Assembly: GCA_028280615.1 (NCBI GenBank)
Contig: JANQLK010000022.1
Span: 186,001-250,000 of the forward strand
Source: Woeseiaceae bacterium
GTDB lineage: Bacteria; Pseudomonadota; Gammaproteobacteria; Steroidobacterales; Woeseiaceae
Reading direction: 5' to 3'
Length of the DNA stretch: 64,000 nt
Shown here: one piece after another, positions 1 through 8,608 of the stretch
Layout: each line of letters begins with the position of its first letter
How positions within the stretch are numbered: the first letter of the stretch is position 1
Program-made: the position numbers and the translations under genes
Notes under the pieces: model-generated
What the model was told of the DNA's origin: nothing
Databases searched by the model: none
The model's input: only the letters and a program-made list of their open reading frames with translations

Positions 1-1697
1 GAGTTCGTCTTCTTGTCGAGCTTGCCGTCCAGGTACCACTGCCGGCCCTTGGACGAACCGCCGCGGATGTGCGCGGTCGCGTAGATCACGCCGCGGTCGA
101 CGAGCGACAGGATACTGGTCGAGAACCATGCCTGCATCGTCGCGCCATAGCTGCCGTAGCCGTACAGCAGCAGAGGCGCCGTTCCGTCGACGGGCGTCGA
201 CTTGAGCCGCAGCACCGTAACGGGCACCTCGGCGCCGTCGCCGGCCGTGATGAAGATGCGCTCGACGGCGTACAGGTCCGGGTTGTGGCCGCTCGGCACT
301 TCCTGGGTCTTTCGGAGGACGCGCTGGCGCGTATCGAGATCGAAATCGTAGGTCTGCTCGGGCGTTGACGGAGACTCGTAGGTGAAACGCAGGTTCGACG
401 TGTCGAACTCGTAGCCCGTGTCCACGCCTAAGTTGTATGCCGCCTCGTCGAACTCGATTTCGTAGCTCTCCTCGCGGGCGTAGTCCGAGACGACGATGCG
501 CGGCAGCGCGTTCTCGCGCTCGAGCCGGATGAGACGGTCCTTCAACGGCAGGAAGCTCGTAATGTAGGTGCCGGCCTCGTGCGGCAGCCAGTCCTCCCAG
601 TTCTCCCGGCCGGGCTCGTCGATCGGCGCGCGTACGATTTTGAAGTCGACGGCGTCCTCGGCATTGGTCTGCAGGTAGAAATAGTCGCCGTGGTGCTCCG
701 GGTGGTACAGCTCGTCTTCAAGCCGCGGCGCGATCAGCGTCGGCTCCGTGCCAGGCGCTGCGTCGGACTTGAGGAAGCGGTATTCGCTCGACGTGCCCTT
801 GGCGACGCCTATGAAGATGTACTCGCCGCTCTGCGACTCGTCGACGAACAGGAAGTAGCTGTCGTCGGGCTCCTCGTAGACGAGCAGGTCATCGGCCGGA
901 TCGGTACCGATGACGTGGTGCTTGACGCGCTTCGGCCGCTGGTTGTCGTCGCGCTCGACGTAGTAGAAGGACTTCGCGTCGGCCGCCCAGACGGCCCCGC
1001 CGTCGGTCGACGGGATCGTCTCGGGATACTCGTCGCCCGTTTCGATGTCACGAATCCGGATGTCGTAGTACTCGGAGCCGAGCCGGTCCACGCCGTAGGC
1101 TATCAGCCTGTGGTCCGGGCTGTGGTCGACGTCGGCGATACGGAAGAAGTCCTCGCCCTTGCCTTCGAGGTCGCCGTCGTAGAGCACGGTTTCGTCGCCG
1201 CCGGCGCGCGGGGTCCGGACGTAAACCGGGTACTCGCCGCCCTCGCGATAGCGGATCGAATAGGCATAATCACCATCGACCTCGGGAACCGAGCTGTCGT
1301 CCTCCTTGATTCGCCCGCGCATTTCCTCAAAGAGCTGCTCGCGCAGATCCTCGAGATCCTTCGTCGCCTCGTCGTAGAACGCGTTCTCTGCCTCGAGATG
1401 CGCACGAATATCATCGTCGAGCTCGGACGGATCGCGCAGGACCTCCTGCCAGCCCTCGTCGCGCATCCAGGCGTAGTCATCGACACGCTTCCGGCCGTGC
1501 TGCTCGATTTCGACGGGGCGTTTCTCGGCCGCGGGCGCCTCGGCGGAGAGCGTGGCGAAGGCTTGGGACATCGAATCGCTCATGGTTGCAGCGGTCTCTG
1601 TGGATACATGGTCGTTGGATTTATTGCCACAACCGGCCATTGCAAGCGTGGCGGCGACGATTATCAAGCGGGTGAGGGAAAAGACTACTGATCGCAT
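1..1697 (-). CDS. Oligopeptidase B-like S9A serine peptidase, lipoprotein (3' part outside window)
   Basis: The reverse strand encodes 565 residues from an ATG at 1697 and runs off the left edge. Residues 1-22 form a lipoprotein signal ending in the lipobox LAMAGC, so the enzyme is probably tethered in the periplasm. The rest follows the prolyl oligopeptidase S9A pattern: an N-terminal segment (KRVDDYAWMRD), a long beta-propeller region, then the start of the alpha/beta hydrolase domain with LLLYGYGSYG and HIRGGSSKGRQWY. The catalytic Ser, Asp and His of this family lie further downstream and are not in the window, so activity cannot be judged. Most oligopeptidase B proteins read RGGGEMGR where this one reads RGGSSKGR. 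The family cleaves short peptides after basic residues. Family assignment is firm; substrate is inferred. Confidence 0.88.
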   Translation of the reverse strand, partial: MRSVVFSLTRLIIVAATLAMAGCGNKSNDHVSTETAATMSDSMSQAFATLSAEAPAAEKRPVEIEQHGRKRVDDYAWMRDEGWQEVLRDPSELDDDIRAHLEAENAFYDEATKDLEDLREQLFEEMRGRIKEDDSSVPEVDGDYAYSIRYREGGEYPVYVRTPRAGGDETVLYDGDLEGKGEDFFRIADVDHSPDHRLIAYGVDRLGSEYYDIRIRDIETGDEYPETIPSTDGGAVWAADAKSFYYVERDDNQRPKRVKHHVIGTDPADDLLVYEEPDDSYFLFVDESQSGEYIFIGVAKGTSSEYRFLKSDAAPGTEPTLIAPRLEDELYHPEHHGDYFYLQTNAEDAVDFKIVRAPIDEPGRENWEDWLPHEAGTYITSFLPLKDRLIRLERENALPRIVVSDYAREESYEIEFDEAAYNLGVDTGYEFDTSNLRFTYESPSTPEQTYDFDLDTRQRVLRKTQEVPSGHNPDLYAVERIFITAGDGAEVPVTVLRLKSTPVDGTAPLLLYGYGSYGATMQAWFSTSILSLVDRGVIYATAHIRGGSSKGRQWYLDGKLDKKTN

Positions 1698-1801
1698 CGA
1701 CGGGTCTCCTGAGTCGGGCGAATCGATCGGGACGGTGCTCTCGCTCTTGGATGCCCGGGACAGTCAGACGGTTGCAGCGGTGTTTGCACACGGGGTTCCG
1801 C

Positions 1802-3898
1802 TCAGTAACGCCTTGCGAGCTCCGCCAACCACTCGTCAGCCTGTTCGCGCATGCTCGGGGACAGGTCGAGACGCCTGATCATCTCGCTGGCGCGATCCAG
1901 GTCATTGCCAGCCATGCGGACCACGATCGCGATCTGCGTCTGGCCACGCGTGCGCTCGTTCTCGATCGTCCCGGCCAGCTCGAGCGCCTTCTCGCCACCG
2001 GATTCCCACTGCGTGGCAAGTTGCATTACGGCATAGTCGCGCTCGGGACCGGATGGCTGGCTCCTGGCCCATTGCACGGCCGCGTCGATGTCTTGACTAG
2101 CCCAGCGCTGCGCGACCGCCGATAACCCGCTAGCGCGCATGGATTCGTCGCTTATCCGGTCGAGCCAGCCGGCGGCCTGGCGCGGGTCCGAATTTGCAAG
2201 GTTGCGGACGATAGTCAGGTACGCCGCGTCGCGGGCAGTGGCGTCGGCGATCCGGTCTGCCATTTGTCGCGCCAGCGCGGGGTCGTTTCGGACGATGCCA
2301 TTGATCAACGACACCTGGAGCTCCGCATAGTCGGGTTCGCTCTCGAACTGGCTGATGAACGCCTGTGCTTCTGCTACGGATCTCGACATCGCCAGCTGCC
2401 GCGCGAGCTGGTACCTCGCCTCGCGCTGATAGTTGGCCGGGAGACGCGGGAGATTGCGCATGGCGGCATCGAGGTCCTCCGACATCCCAAGGCCGCCGGT
2501 CCGTTCGAAAATCTTCGCGGCGCGCTCCTCTCCGAGCCCCAGGACCCAGTCGAGCGCGGCATCCGGGTCGCGCTGCGTCCAGCTCGTCGCCACATGGACC
2601 TCTACCTCCTCACGCGTTGCCTCGTCTTCGATCAGGCCGACCAGCCCGGCGACGTTCCCGGAATACTGCTGGCCCAGCGTGCCGAACAGTGCGCTCAGCA
2701 GCCGCTTTTGGTGCATCGGCTCGACCAGGGACTGCGCCTCCACAACCGCGCGCGCCGGATCGTGACGGGCCAGCGAATTGAGCAGTGACAGTTCGATGGA
2801 CTCATGCGGAAACCAGCCGGTGGGCGGGAGCCTGTTTGCTCTTACCCATTCAATGGCGGCGTCGGGGTCCTTACTCGCCATGACGGTCGCGATCGTCGAG
2901 CCGATCGCGAGCCGCGCCTCCGAGCCGGTTGCGCCTTCGAATAGCGCGATGGCCTCGTCCATGTCGTTGGCTGCGAGCGTCGTCATCGCGTTATTGAACT
3001 CGGAGCTCCGGCTCGGATTACCGCCTGCGCCCACCACACGCTCAATGACGCCCAGCGGGTCCCTCCGAGCGACAGCCGCCTCCACGATAATGCGGGCCCG
3101 GTTTCGGTGGCTTGCGTCCTCGATGCGCTCGATGTTGGCAAGCGCCGCCTCTGGGTTCACGATCGAAAGGTAGTTGGCGAGTCTCAGCGTCAGGTCAAGC
3201 TTGTCGAAACTCGTCGACAGCCCGTTCAGGTAGTCGATGGCCGCGGGCACGGATCGATCCGCCAGTCGCTGGACGTATCGGCTCCGGGTCTCGAGGTCGG
3301 GCGGAATCGCGAGCTCCTCCTCGATTCGCCTGGTCGTCGCGTTGCCATCGTCGCCGAATGCCCGATAGAGGCTCTGCGCGGCCGCGTGGCGCAAGCGATC
3401 ACTGGGCTGCGTGGCCGCGGCAAACAGCGCGTCGGCAAGATCGTTGCGGCCCCAGGCTGCCCAGATCGAGTCCTCGATATTGCGCTCGCCCTGAAAGTAC
3501 TCGGTGCGCGCCAGTGCAAGCGCCGACTGCGCGTCGAGCTCGGTCAGCCGAGTAAACAGGCCGTCAAGGATATCGGCTCGCTGCGCGGGCTCCGCGATAC
3601 GGTTCGCCTCGAATATCAGCGCCTGGGTATCGGTGGCGTCGGATCTTCCAGCGAGCGCGTACAGCGCCTCGAGCCGGTTGAATCGCCCCGGCAGCGCGAG
3701 CACGCCGGCGATCGTCGACAGCGCCCGGTAGCCCTCCGACCGGTGCTGCTCGGCCGCCTCGGTCGTTACGCTCTGTGTAGCGACGAGATCGCGAACGACC
3801 TCCTCTGCGGCAGGTGGTTCGTCCGCCCGCATGACGAACCACGTCGCGGCTATTCCCGTGAGCAGTCCCGCAAACAGGACGGTGACGAGCCTTGGCAT
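1802..3898 (-). CDS. Membrane-anchored alpha-solenoid repeat protein of unknown function
   Basis: The 698-residue protein has one N-terminal hydrophobic segment (residues about 5-22) and then a long helical region. It carries many degenerate repeats of roughly 30-35 residues with a recurring D-P-x-x-A-x-x-W core, for example DPDAAIEWV, DPDAALDWV, DPRQAAGWL and DIDAAVQWA. This is the pattern of a TPR/HEAT-like superhelix, so it probably binds other proteins on the periplasmic side. No catalytic motif is visible. It lies 7 bases upstream of the left-pointing peptidase region and 7 bases downstream of the SstT gene on the same strand, but these genes have no obvious shared role. Function unknown. 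Confidence 0.75.
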   Translation of the reverse strand: MPRLVTVLFAGLLTGIAATWFVMRADEPPAAEEVVRDLVATQSVTTEAAEQHRSEGYRALSTIAGVLALPGRFNRLEALYALAGRSDATDTQALIFEANRIAEPAQRADILDGLFTRLTELDAQSALALARTEYFQGERNIEDSIWAAWGRNDLADALFAAATQPSDRLRHAAAQSLYRAFGDDGNATTRRIEEELAIPPDLETRSRYVQRLADRSVPAAIDYLNGLSTSFDKLDLTLRLANYLSIVNPEAALANIERIEDASHRNRARIIVEAAVARRDPLGVIERVVGAGGNPSRSSEFNNAMTTLAANDMDEAIALFEGATGSEARLAIGSTIATVMASKDPDAAIEWVRANRLPPTGWFPHESIELSLLNSLARHDPARAVVEAQSLVEPMHQKRLLSALFGTLGQQYSGNVAGLVGLIEDEATREEVEVHVATSWTQRDPDAALDWVLGLGEERAAKIFERTGGLGMSEDLDAAMRNLPRLPANYQREARYQLARQLAMSRSVAEAQAFISQFESEPDYAELQVSLINGIVRNDPALARQMADRIADATARDAAYLTIVRNLANSDPRQAAGWLDRISDESMRASGLSAVAQRWASQDIDAAVQWARSQPSGPERDYAVMQLATQWESGGEKALELAGTIENERTRGQTQIAIVVRMAGNDLDRASEMIRRLDLSPSMREQADEWLAELARRY

Positions 3899-3905
3899 GG
3901 GCGTT

Positions 3906-5111
3906 TCATCCTTCTTTCCCGGCGACGGCGGCCGTGAACACGACGTCCGTCGAGCTGTTGAGCGCGGTCTCGGCAGAGTCCTGGAGGATGCTGATGACGA
4001 ATCCCACGGCCACTACCTGCATCGCGACATCGTTGGATATCCCGAACAGACTACAGGCCAGCGGGATCAGCAGTAAAGATCCGCCCGCTACGCCGGACGC
4101 ACCGCAGGCCGACAGTGCCGCGACGACCGACAGTAGCAGCGCCGTCAGCAGGTCGACCTGTATACCGAGGGTATGGGTCGCGGACAGGGTCAGCGTCGTG
4201 ATCGTGATCGCGGCGCCGCCCATGTTGATCGTCGCGCCGAGTGGGATTGACACGGCATAGGTGTCGCGTTCGAGGTCGAGCCGCTCGCAGAGCGCCATGT
4301 TGACGGGGATATTGGCCGCGGAGCTGCGCGTGAAGAACGCCGTCACGCCGCTCTCGCGGAGCGCGGCGAGCACGACCGGGTAGGGATTCCTGCGGGTCTT
4401 CAGGAACACGAGCAGCGGATTCACGAGCAGCGCCATGATCAGCATCGCCGAGAGCAGCACCGTGAGGATTCGCGCGTAGCCGCCAAGCACGGACAGGCCC
4501 GACTCGGCCAGGTTGCCCGCGACCAGGCCGAAGATGCCGATCGGCGCCAGTCGGATGACGATGCGGACGATGTGGGTGATGGCGTCGGCAACGTCGGCGA
4601 GCATCTGTCGCGTCGACTCGGCGGCATGATGCAGGAAGATGCCGAGCAGCACGCCCCAGGCGAGTATGCCGATGAAGTTGCCCTCGATGACGGCGCTGAA
4701 CGGGTTGTCGACAATTCGGAACAGAAGGCCGCGGAGCACCTCGGTGATGCCCTGCGGCGCGCTGGCGTCGACATCGGTGACCTGCAATGCGAGCGTCGTC
4801 GGAAACAGCGTGCTGAGCGTAACGGCGAGCAACGCGGCGGCGATCGTGCCGGCGAGGTACAGGCCGATGATCGGCCGGAGCTGCGAGGTGTGGCTCTTGC
4901 GGCGATTTGCGATCGCCGAGGCAACGAGCACGAGCACGAGTATCGGGGCGACGGCCTTGAGCGCCTGTACGAACAGCGTGCCGAACAGCATCGCGCCCCT
5001 GGCGGCCGGCGGCGACACGAACGAGAGGATGACGCCGAGCACGATACCGACGAGTATCTGCAGCACGAGGCTGCCCTGGGTAATACGCTCGAGGAGCGTT
5101 CGGTTTTGCAT
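3906..5111 (-). CDS. sstT: Sodium-dependent serine/threonine transporter SstT
   Basis: The 401-residue membrane protein belongs to the dicarboxylate/amino acid:cation symporter (glutamate transporter) fold. The N-terminus ([18 protein letters not shown]) matches SstT. The C-terminal half holds the re-entrant loop region [14 protein letters not shown], followed by [16 protein letters not shown], equivalent to the NMxG substrate and sodium site, and the [19 protein letters not shown] hairpin. Eight or more hydrophobic segments are evident. It would import serine and threonine with Na+ across the inner membrane. The length agrees with the family (about 400). It sits 15 bases downstream of the PqqB-like gene on the same strand, probably coincidentally. 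Confidence 0.92.
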   Translation of the reverse strand: MQNRTLLERITQGSLVLQILVGIVLGVILSFVSPPAARGAMLFGTLFVQALKAVAPILVLVLVASAIANRRKSHTSQLRPIIGLYLAGTIAAALLAVTLSTLFPTTLALQVTDVDASAPQGITEVLRGLLFRIVDNPFSAVIEGNFIGILAWGVLLGIFLHHAAESTRQMLADVADAITHIVRIVIRLAPIGIFGLVAGNLAESGLSVLGGYARILTVLLSAMLIMALLVNPLLVFLKTRRNPYPVVLAALRESGVTAFFTRSSAANIPVNMALCERLDLERDTYAVSIPLGATINMGGAAITITTLTLSATHTLGIQVDLLTALLLSVVAALSACGASGVAGGSLLLIPLACSLFGISNDVAMQVVAVGFVISILQDSAETALNSSTDVVFTAAVAGKEG

Positions 5112-5126
5112 GGTCCTGGGATTCCT

Positions 5127-6071
5127 TTAGAGCGGCAAACGCATGCCTTCGAAGGCGACGCGGAAGCCGCGTTCGGTCACGATCGCCTGCTCGGGGCTCT
5201 CGGGATTCAAGAGCGGATTCGAATGGTTCATGTGGATGAAAATGATCCGCGACTTCTCGTCATCGCTGAGGTCCTTGAACAGCGCCATGCTCTCGCTGAC
5301 GAAGGGATGCGGGATCTTGCTCATGTCGCGGCCCGGGAGTTCGCCGTCGGAGAAGAAGGCCGCGTCGAGCAGCGCGTAGTCGACCGAGCGCACGAGCTCG
5401 CGGATGTCGACGTCCCAGCGGTCCCACTTGTCGATGTCGGGGATGAAGATCGCCGACCTGCTCGGCCCGTCGATACGAAAGCCCACGGTCTCCGAGTACT
5501 CGTCGCGATGCGGGACCGCGAAGGCCGTTACGGCGATCGCGGGCGACATTGGAACGGGCTTGCCTTCCTCGAGCGGCTGAAGTCGAATGTTCTCGTAGCG
5601 CACGAGCTGGTCCCAGGGACCGTTGGATGTCAGGAACTCGCGCATGCGCGGCATTGCAAACACGGGTACGCCACTGGCGCCCATGGCCTCGTGGCCGAAG
5701 TGCATGAGCCCCGTGTAGTGACCGATATGGGCGTGGGTCAGGAATACGCCGGACAGCTCGAACGCCTCGTCGGGCGCCTCGCGATGCAATGCGTAGAGCT
5801 GCTCGCGCATGTCCGGCGTGGCGTCGAACAGAATTTTCCGGCCCGATTGTGGCGCGACGACCGCGATCGAACTCGTCATCCGTCGCCGGCTTAGCCGTTC
5901 CCAGCCCGGCATGCAGTGCGGTTCGTAGCAACCCGTCTGCGGGTAGCCGGCATCCTGCGCGATACCCAGCACGAAAATGTAAGGTGCGTCGTCGGCGACG
6001 GCCGATGCCTGCAAGGCAGCTGTTGCGAGCATGGCCGCTGTCAGGCGCCGTAACGTCGGGAGAATTGTCAT
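5127..6071 (-). CDS. Exported PqqB-like metallo-beta-lactamase-fold hydrolase
   Basis: The 314-residue protein has a cleavable signal peptide (about residues 1-27, ending ASAVA-DD) and then a metallo-beta-lactamase fold of the PqqB type. It opens with YIFVLGIAQDAGYPQTGC, the counterpart of the VLG-GGxPQ-C start of PqqB, followed by a second Cys in a CYEPHC pair. Metal ligands are visible in HAHIGH (113-118), PHRDEY, the IPDIDKW aspartate and the final HMNHSNP. PqqB itself is cytosolic and works in PQQ synthesis. This one is exported, and no other pqq gene is in the window, so a different hydrolytic role is likely. Its start codon overlaps the stop of the upstream HAD gene in ATGA, implying translational coupling. 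Confidence 0.82.
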   Translation of the reverse strand: MTILPTLRRLTAAMLATAALQASAVADDAPYIFVLGIAQDAGYPQTGCYEPHCMPGWERLSRRRMTSSIAVVAPQSGRKILFDATPDMREQLYALHREAPDEAFELSGVFLTHAHIGHYTGLMHFGHEAMGASGVPVFAMPRMREFLTSNGPWDQLVRYENIRLQPLEEGKPVPMSPAIAVTAFAVPHRDEYSETVGFRIDGPSRSAIFIPDIDKWDRWDVDIRELVRSVDYALLDAAFFSDGELPGRDMSKIPHPFVSESMALFKDLSDDEKSRIIFIHMNHSNPLLNPESPEQAIVTERGFRVAFEGMRLPL

Positions 6072-6706
6072 GCCTCGATGAGCAGCCTCGCGATCTCGTC
6101 CGGCGCGTGAGCAATATGCTCGGCCCCGGCGGACTCGAGTTCGTCGACCGAGCCGTAGCCCCAGGTCACGCCGATCGCGAACATGTTGTTGTTGGTGGCG
6201 CCAATCATATCGTGCCTGCGGTCGCCGATCATAACGGCGCGGCCGGTGCCGGTCCGCCTCGCGAGCGCCCAGGCAAGCAGCTCGGTCTTGTCGCCGCGCG
6301 TACCGTCGAGTTCGGCGCCGAAGACGCGATCGAAATGGCCCGCCATGCCGAAATGCTCGACGATCCGTTCGGCGAATACGCGTGGCTTGCTCGTCGCCAC
6401 GTTGAGGCGATGCCCCGCCGCCGCGAGATCGGCCAGAACGGCGTCGATTCCGGGATAGGCCGCGTTCTCCCGCCAGCCGGTTTCGTCGAAGCGCTGCCGG
6501 TAGAGGTAAAGCGCCTCGCTCGCGCGCTCATCGCCGACCAGCCCGCGGAACGATTCGATGAGCGGCGGTCCAATGAAGCTCCGGAGGGTCGCCTCGTCGG
6601 GGACCGGCACTGCCATGTGCTCCAGTGCGTGGCGGATGCAGCGGCTGATACCCTCATAGGGGTCGGTCAGGGTGCCGTCGAGGTCGAAGTAGATTTCCAC
6701 CGCCAT
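6068..6706 (-). CDS. HAD-family phosphatase, phosphoglycolate phosphatase-like
   Basis: The protein begins MAVEIYFDLDGTLTDPYEG, which is HAD motif I with the nucleophile DLDGTLTD. The cap domain follows, then motif II in NVATSKP, a lysine region (GDKTELLAWAL) and motif III/IV in MIGDRRHDMIGA. This is a Gph/PpaX-like subfamily that dephosphorylates small phospho-metabolites. I chose the ATG at 6706, about 212 residues, because motif I should lie near the N-terminus. An upstream ATG at 6724 has a better ribosome-binding site (GAGAAG at a suitable distance) and is a real alternative. The start overlaps the start of the divergent HEXXH gene. Exact substrate unknown. Confidence 0.85.
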   Translation of the reverse strand: MAVEIYFDLDGTLTDPYEGISRCIRHALEHMAVPVPDEATLRSFIGPPLIESFRGLVGDERASEALYLYRQRFDETGWRENAAYPGIDAVLADLAAAGHRLNVATSKPRVFAERIVEHFGMAGHFDRVFGAELDGTRGDKTELLAWALARRTGTGRAVMIGDRRHDMIGATNNNMFAIGVTWGYGSVDELESAGAEHIAHAPDEIARLLIEA

Positions 6707-7184
6707 GCCACTCATTGCCATCATTATGATGCTTCTCGTGACCACGGTCCGCCACGAGGGCTCGCACGCGCTTGCGGCCTGGCTCGAGGGCGTACCGGTC
6801 AACGAGGTACGCCTGTTCCCGGGGATTCACCCCGAGCTCGGTTTTTACTTCGGCTACGTGTCCCGCGGCGACGGCGGCAGCTGGCTCATCGACGCGGCGC
6901 CGTTCCTTACGGCCGTGCTTTGGCTCGCGCTGTTCTACCCATTGATCGCGCGGACGCCGCGACGGAGCCCTGCCCGGCTCGCGCTGCTTTTCGCCGGCGC
7001 GTTGTCGCCACTCGTCGATCTCGGCTACAACTACCAGGGCGGACTCTGGCGCGAGGGCAGCGACGTGCACGACCTGTTCCTCGCGCTGCCCGACGTTGCC
7101 GTGCACGCGTACTTCGTCGCGGCGATCGCGGGCGCGTTCCTCGCGTTCCAGCGCCTCCGACACGCCGGCGCCGCGAGGACATGA
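6705..7184 (+). CDS. Small HEXXH membrane protein, M50-like putative metalloprotease
   Basis: The 159-residue protein is mostly hydrophobic, with about four membrane segments. The first carries RHEGSHALAAW, a zinc-binding HEXXH (H17, E18, H21). A later segment has SPLVDLGYN with an aspartate (about D105) that could be the third ligand, as in site-2-protease-type (M50) intramembrane metalloproteases. It is shorter than classical M50 enzymes and has no PDZ domain. The start at 6705 is taken from the longest ATG; a second ATG at 6726 is possible, and neither has a clear ribosome-binding site. It is divergent from the HAD gene with overlapping starts and convergent with the HiPIP gene. Protease activity is inferred. 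Confidence 0.65.
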   Translation: MPLIAIIMMLLVTTVRHEGSHALAAWLEGVPVNEVRLFPGIHPELGFYFGYVSRGDGGSWLIDAAPFLTAVLWLALFYPLIARTPRRSPARLALLFAGALSPLVDLGYNYQGGLWREGSDVHDLFLALPDVAVHAYFVAAIAGAFLAFQRLRHAGAART

Positions 7185-7188
7185 ACAG

Positions 7189-7638
7189 TCACATGGCCTT
7201 CGGCGCGTAGACGCTGCACCAACCCGTTGCCTTGACCTGGCGGCCCGGGAAGATGGAGCAGTTCGCCCACTCGTCCTCGGCCGTGCCCTGGTACAGCGCA
7301 CAGTTATGGCAGGCCTGGCCGGCCTCGTAGCGAGGCTGGGACGCGGTGTCGACCGTCGCCGCGTCGTGCACATAGCCGAGCGTCTTGGCCTGTGGGTCCG
7401 CGACGTTCAGGCGCAGCGGATCCGTGGCGGCGGTCTCGGCCGCAGGTTCCGGTGCGGCAGCCGCAGGCTCGGGGTCGGGTTCGGAAGCCGGCGTGGAGGC
7501 GGCCGGTTCCCGCGGCGGCGCGCTTTCGTCCCCGCCCGAACAGCCGGCGATACCGGCCAGCGGCACGATCAGCGCGGCGCTGCCCGCAGTTTTCAGGAAT
7601 CGGCGTCGTTCCGTGGTCTTGCTGTTATCGTCCGTCAC
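7189..7638 (-). CDS. High-potential iron-sulfur protein (HiPIP) with Tat/lipoprotein-like signal
   Basis: The 149-residue protein starts with a twin-arginine signal (ERRRFLKTAG) and a hydrophobic stretch ending LAGIAGC, which could also be read as a lipobox (C33). A Pro/Ala/Glu-rich linker (about 38-72) leads to a C-terminal HiPIP domain. The four cluster ligands are C110, C113, C127 and C141 (spacing CX2C, X13, X13), in AGQACHNCALYQG, WANCSIFPG and ATGWCSVY. HiPIPs are small periplasmic electron carriers with a 4Fe-4S cluster that feed terminal oxidases or reaction centres. The Tat route fits export of a folded, cluster-loaded protein. The linker and lipobox suggest a membrane-tethered version. 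Confidence 0.93.
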   Translation of the reverse strand: MTDDNSKTTERRRFLKTAGSAALIVPLAGIAGCSGGDESAPPREPAASTPASEPDPEPAAAAPEPAAETAATDPLRLNVADPQAKTLGYVHDAATVDTASQPRYEAGQACHNCALYQGTAEDEWANCSIFPGRQVKATGWCSVYAPKAM

Positions 7639-7683
7639 AGTGTCCTCCCAGGATGTGAATTGACCGGTTGAGTATACGAGCGG

Positions 7684-8514
7684 CTATTCCGTCCCTTCGA
7701 GCGCGATGCGCTCGCGTAGCGACTCGAGCCGAGCCTTGACCTTGTCGGCATTGCGGCTGCCGATCCGGACCAGAAGCTTTTCGCCTGCGGATAGCGCCTC
7801 GAGGTCCGGGTCCGCGAACTGATAGAGCACATTGGAGCGCTTGAGGTAGATCGGCCCTTCGGGTCGCGGTGCCGCCAGCAGATGGTCGATAACCTCGACC
7901 GCGCGATCGTTGAAATAGCCGTTCGGGTAGCCGATCGAGACATACGCCTCCTGGAACAGCGGGTAGAAGCGTCGATACACGTCGACGAGTTCTTCATCGT
8001 CCGCGGCGATCAGCGTATTCACGATGCCGTCATAGCGTGCATAGTTCTCCTCGCTCAGCGCGTAGAGCGGCTCTGCGTCCGCGCGCTCGTCGCCGGCGGG
8101 ATCGGCACGGAAAGCGCCGCTCAAACCGCCGACCGGGCGAATCTGCTCGGAGACGTGCCGGCGCGGCAGGCTGTCGATCGTCGTCACGAACCTTTCGATC
8201 AGTGCATCCGGCACGAGCAGCGCTTCGACGCCGGCGCCGAACACGTCGGCCAGCGCGAGCTTGAAGTAGGCATCGCTGTCGCTGAGCGGCGGCAGCGGAA
8301 CCAGTTCCCCGGCACCGGGCGTCGAATCCGGCGGCGGCAGCGGATGGATCGGGCCGAGCCGTTCCGGCGCCCTCTGCGGCGAGGTCGCTGCCGGCGCCGC
8401 GTCATCGGGCTCGTCAAACGGCAGTTCGCCGTCGATCAGCGTGTACCAGATCGCGGCGCCGGCGGCCGCAACGAGCAGCAGGGGAAGCACCCAGCGTATG
8501 TCCGAGTCGCTCAT
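7684..8514 (-). CDS. DUF3014 family membrane-anchored protein
   Basis: The 276-residue protein has a short cytosolic N-terminus, one membrane segment (VLPLLLVAAAGAAIWYTL, about 9-26), a Pro-rich linker with PPLPPLSDSDAY, then a conserved soluble domain. The body has the DUF3014 pattern: a LVPDALIERFV segment, YARYDGIV, ADDEELVDVYRRFYPLFQEAYVSIGYP and a C-terminal YQFADPDLEALSAGEKLLVRIG. Members are found in Gammaproteobacteria; no molecular function is known to me. It reads away from the aminotransferase gene with a gap of under 100 bases and may be independent. Confidence 0.82.
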   Translation of the reverse strand: MSDSDIRWVLPLLLVAAAGAAIWYTLIDGELPFDEPDDAAPAATSPQRAPERLGPIHPLPPPDSTPGAGELVPLPPLSDSDAYFKLALADVFGAGVEALLVPDALIERFVTTIDSLPRRHVSEQIRPVGGLSGAFRADPAGDERADAEPLYALSEENYARYDGIVNTLIAADDEELVDVYRRFYPLFQEAYVSIGYPNGYFNDRAVEVIDHLLAAPRPEGPIYLKRSNVLYQFADPDLEALSAGEKLLVRIGSRNADKVKARLESLRERIALEGTE

Positions 8515-8608
8515 ATAAATCAGTTGCTTGCGCGAATCCCTAGTCGCTATCGACTATAGCATGCAGCATTCGCTCAACATGCCGCTGCGCACTCGGCGAG
8601 GTGACGCG

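Noticed and set aside
579-1691. Long rightward open frame opposite the oligopeptidase gene
   Set aside because: It is a shadow of the reverse-strand peptidase, which shows conserved S9A motifs. The rightward product is low in complexity and has no domain.
4572-5894. 440-codon rightward open frame over SstT and the PqqB-like gene
   Set aside because: The encoded product is rich in Arg, Glu and Asp with no domain, and it spans two well-supported reverse-strand genes.
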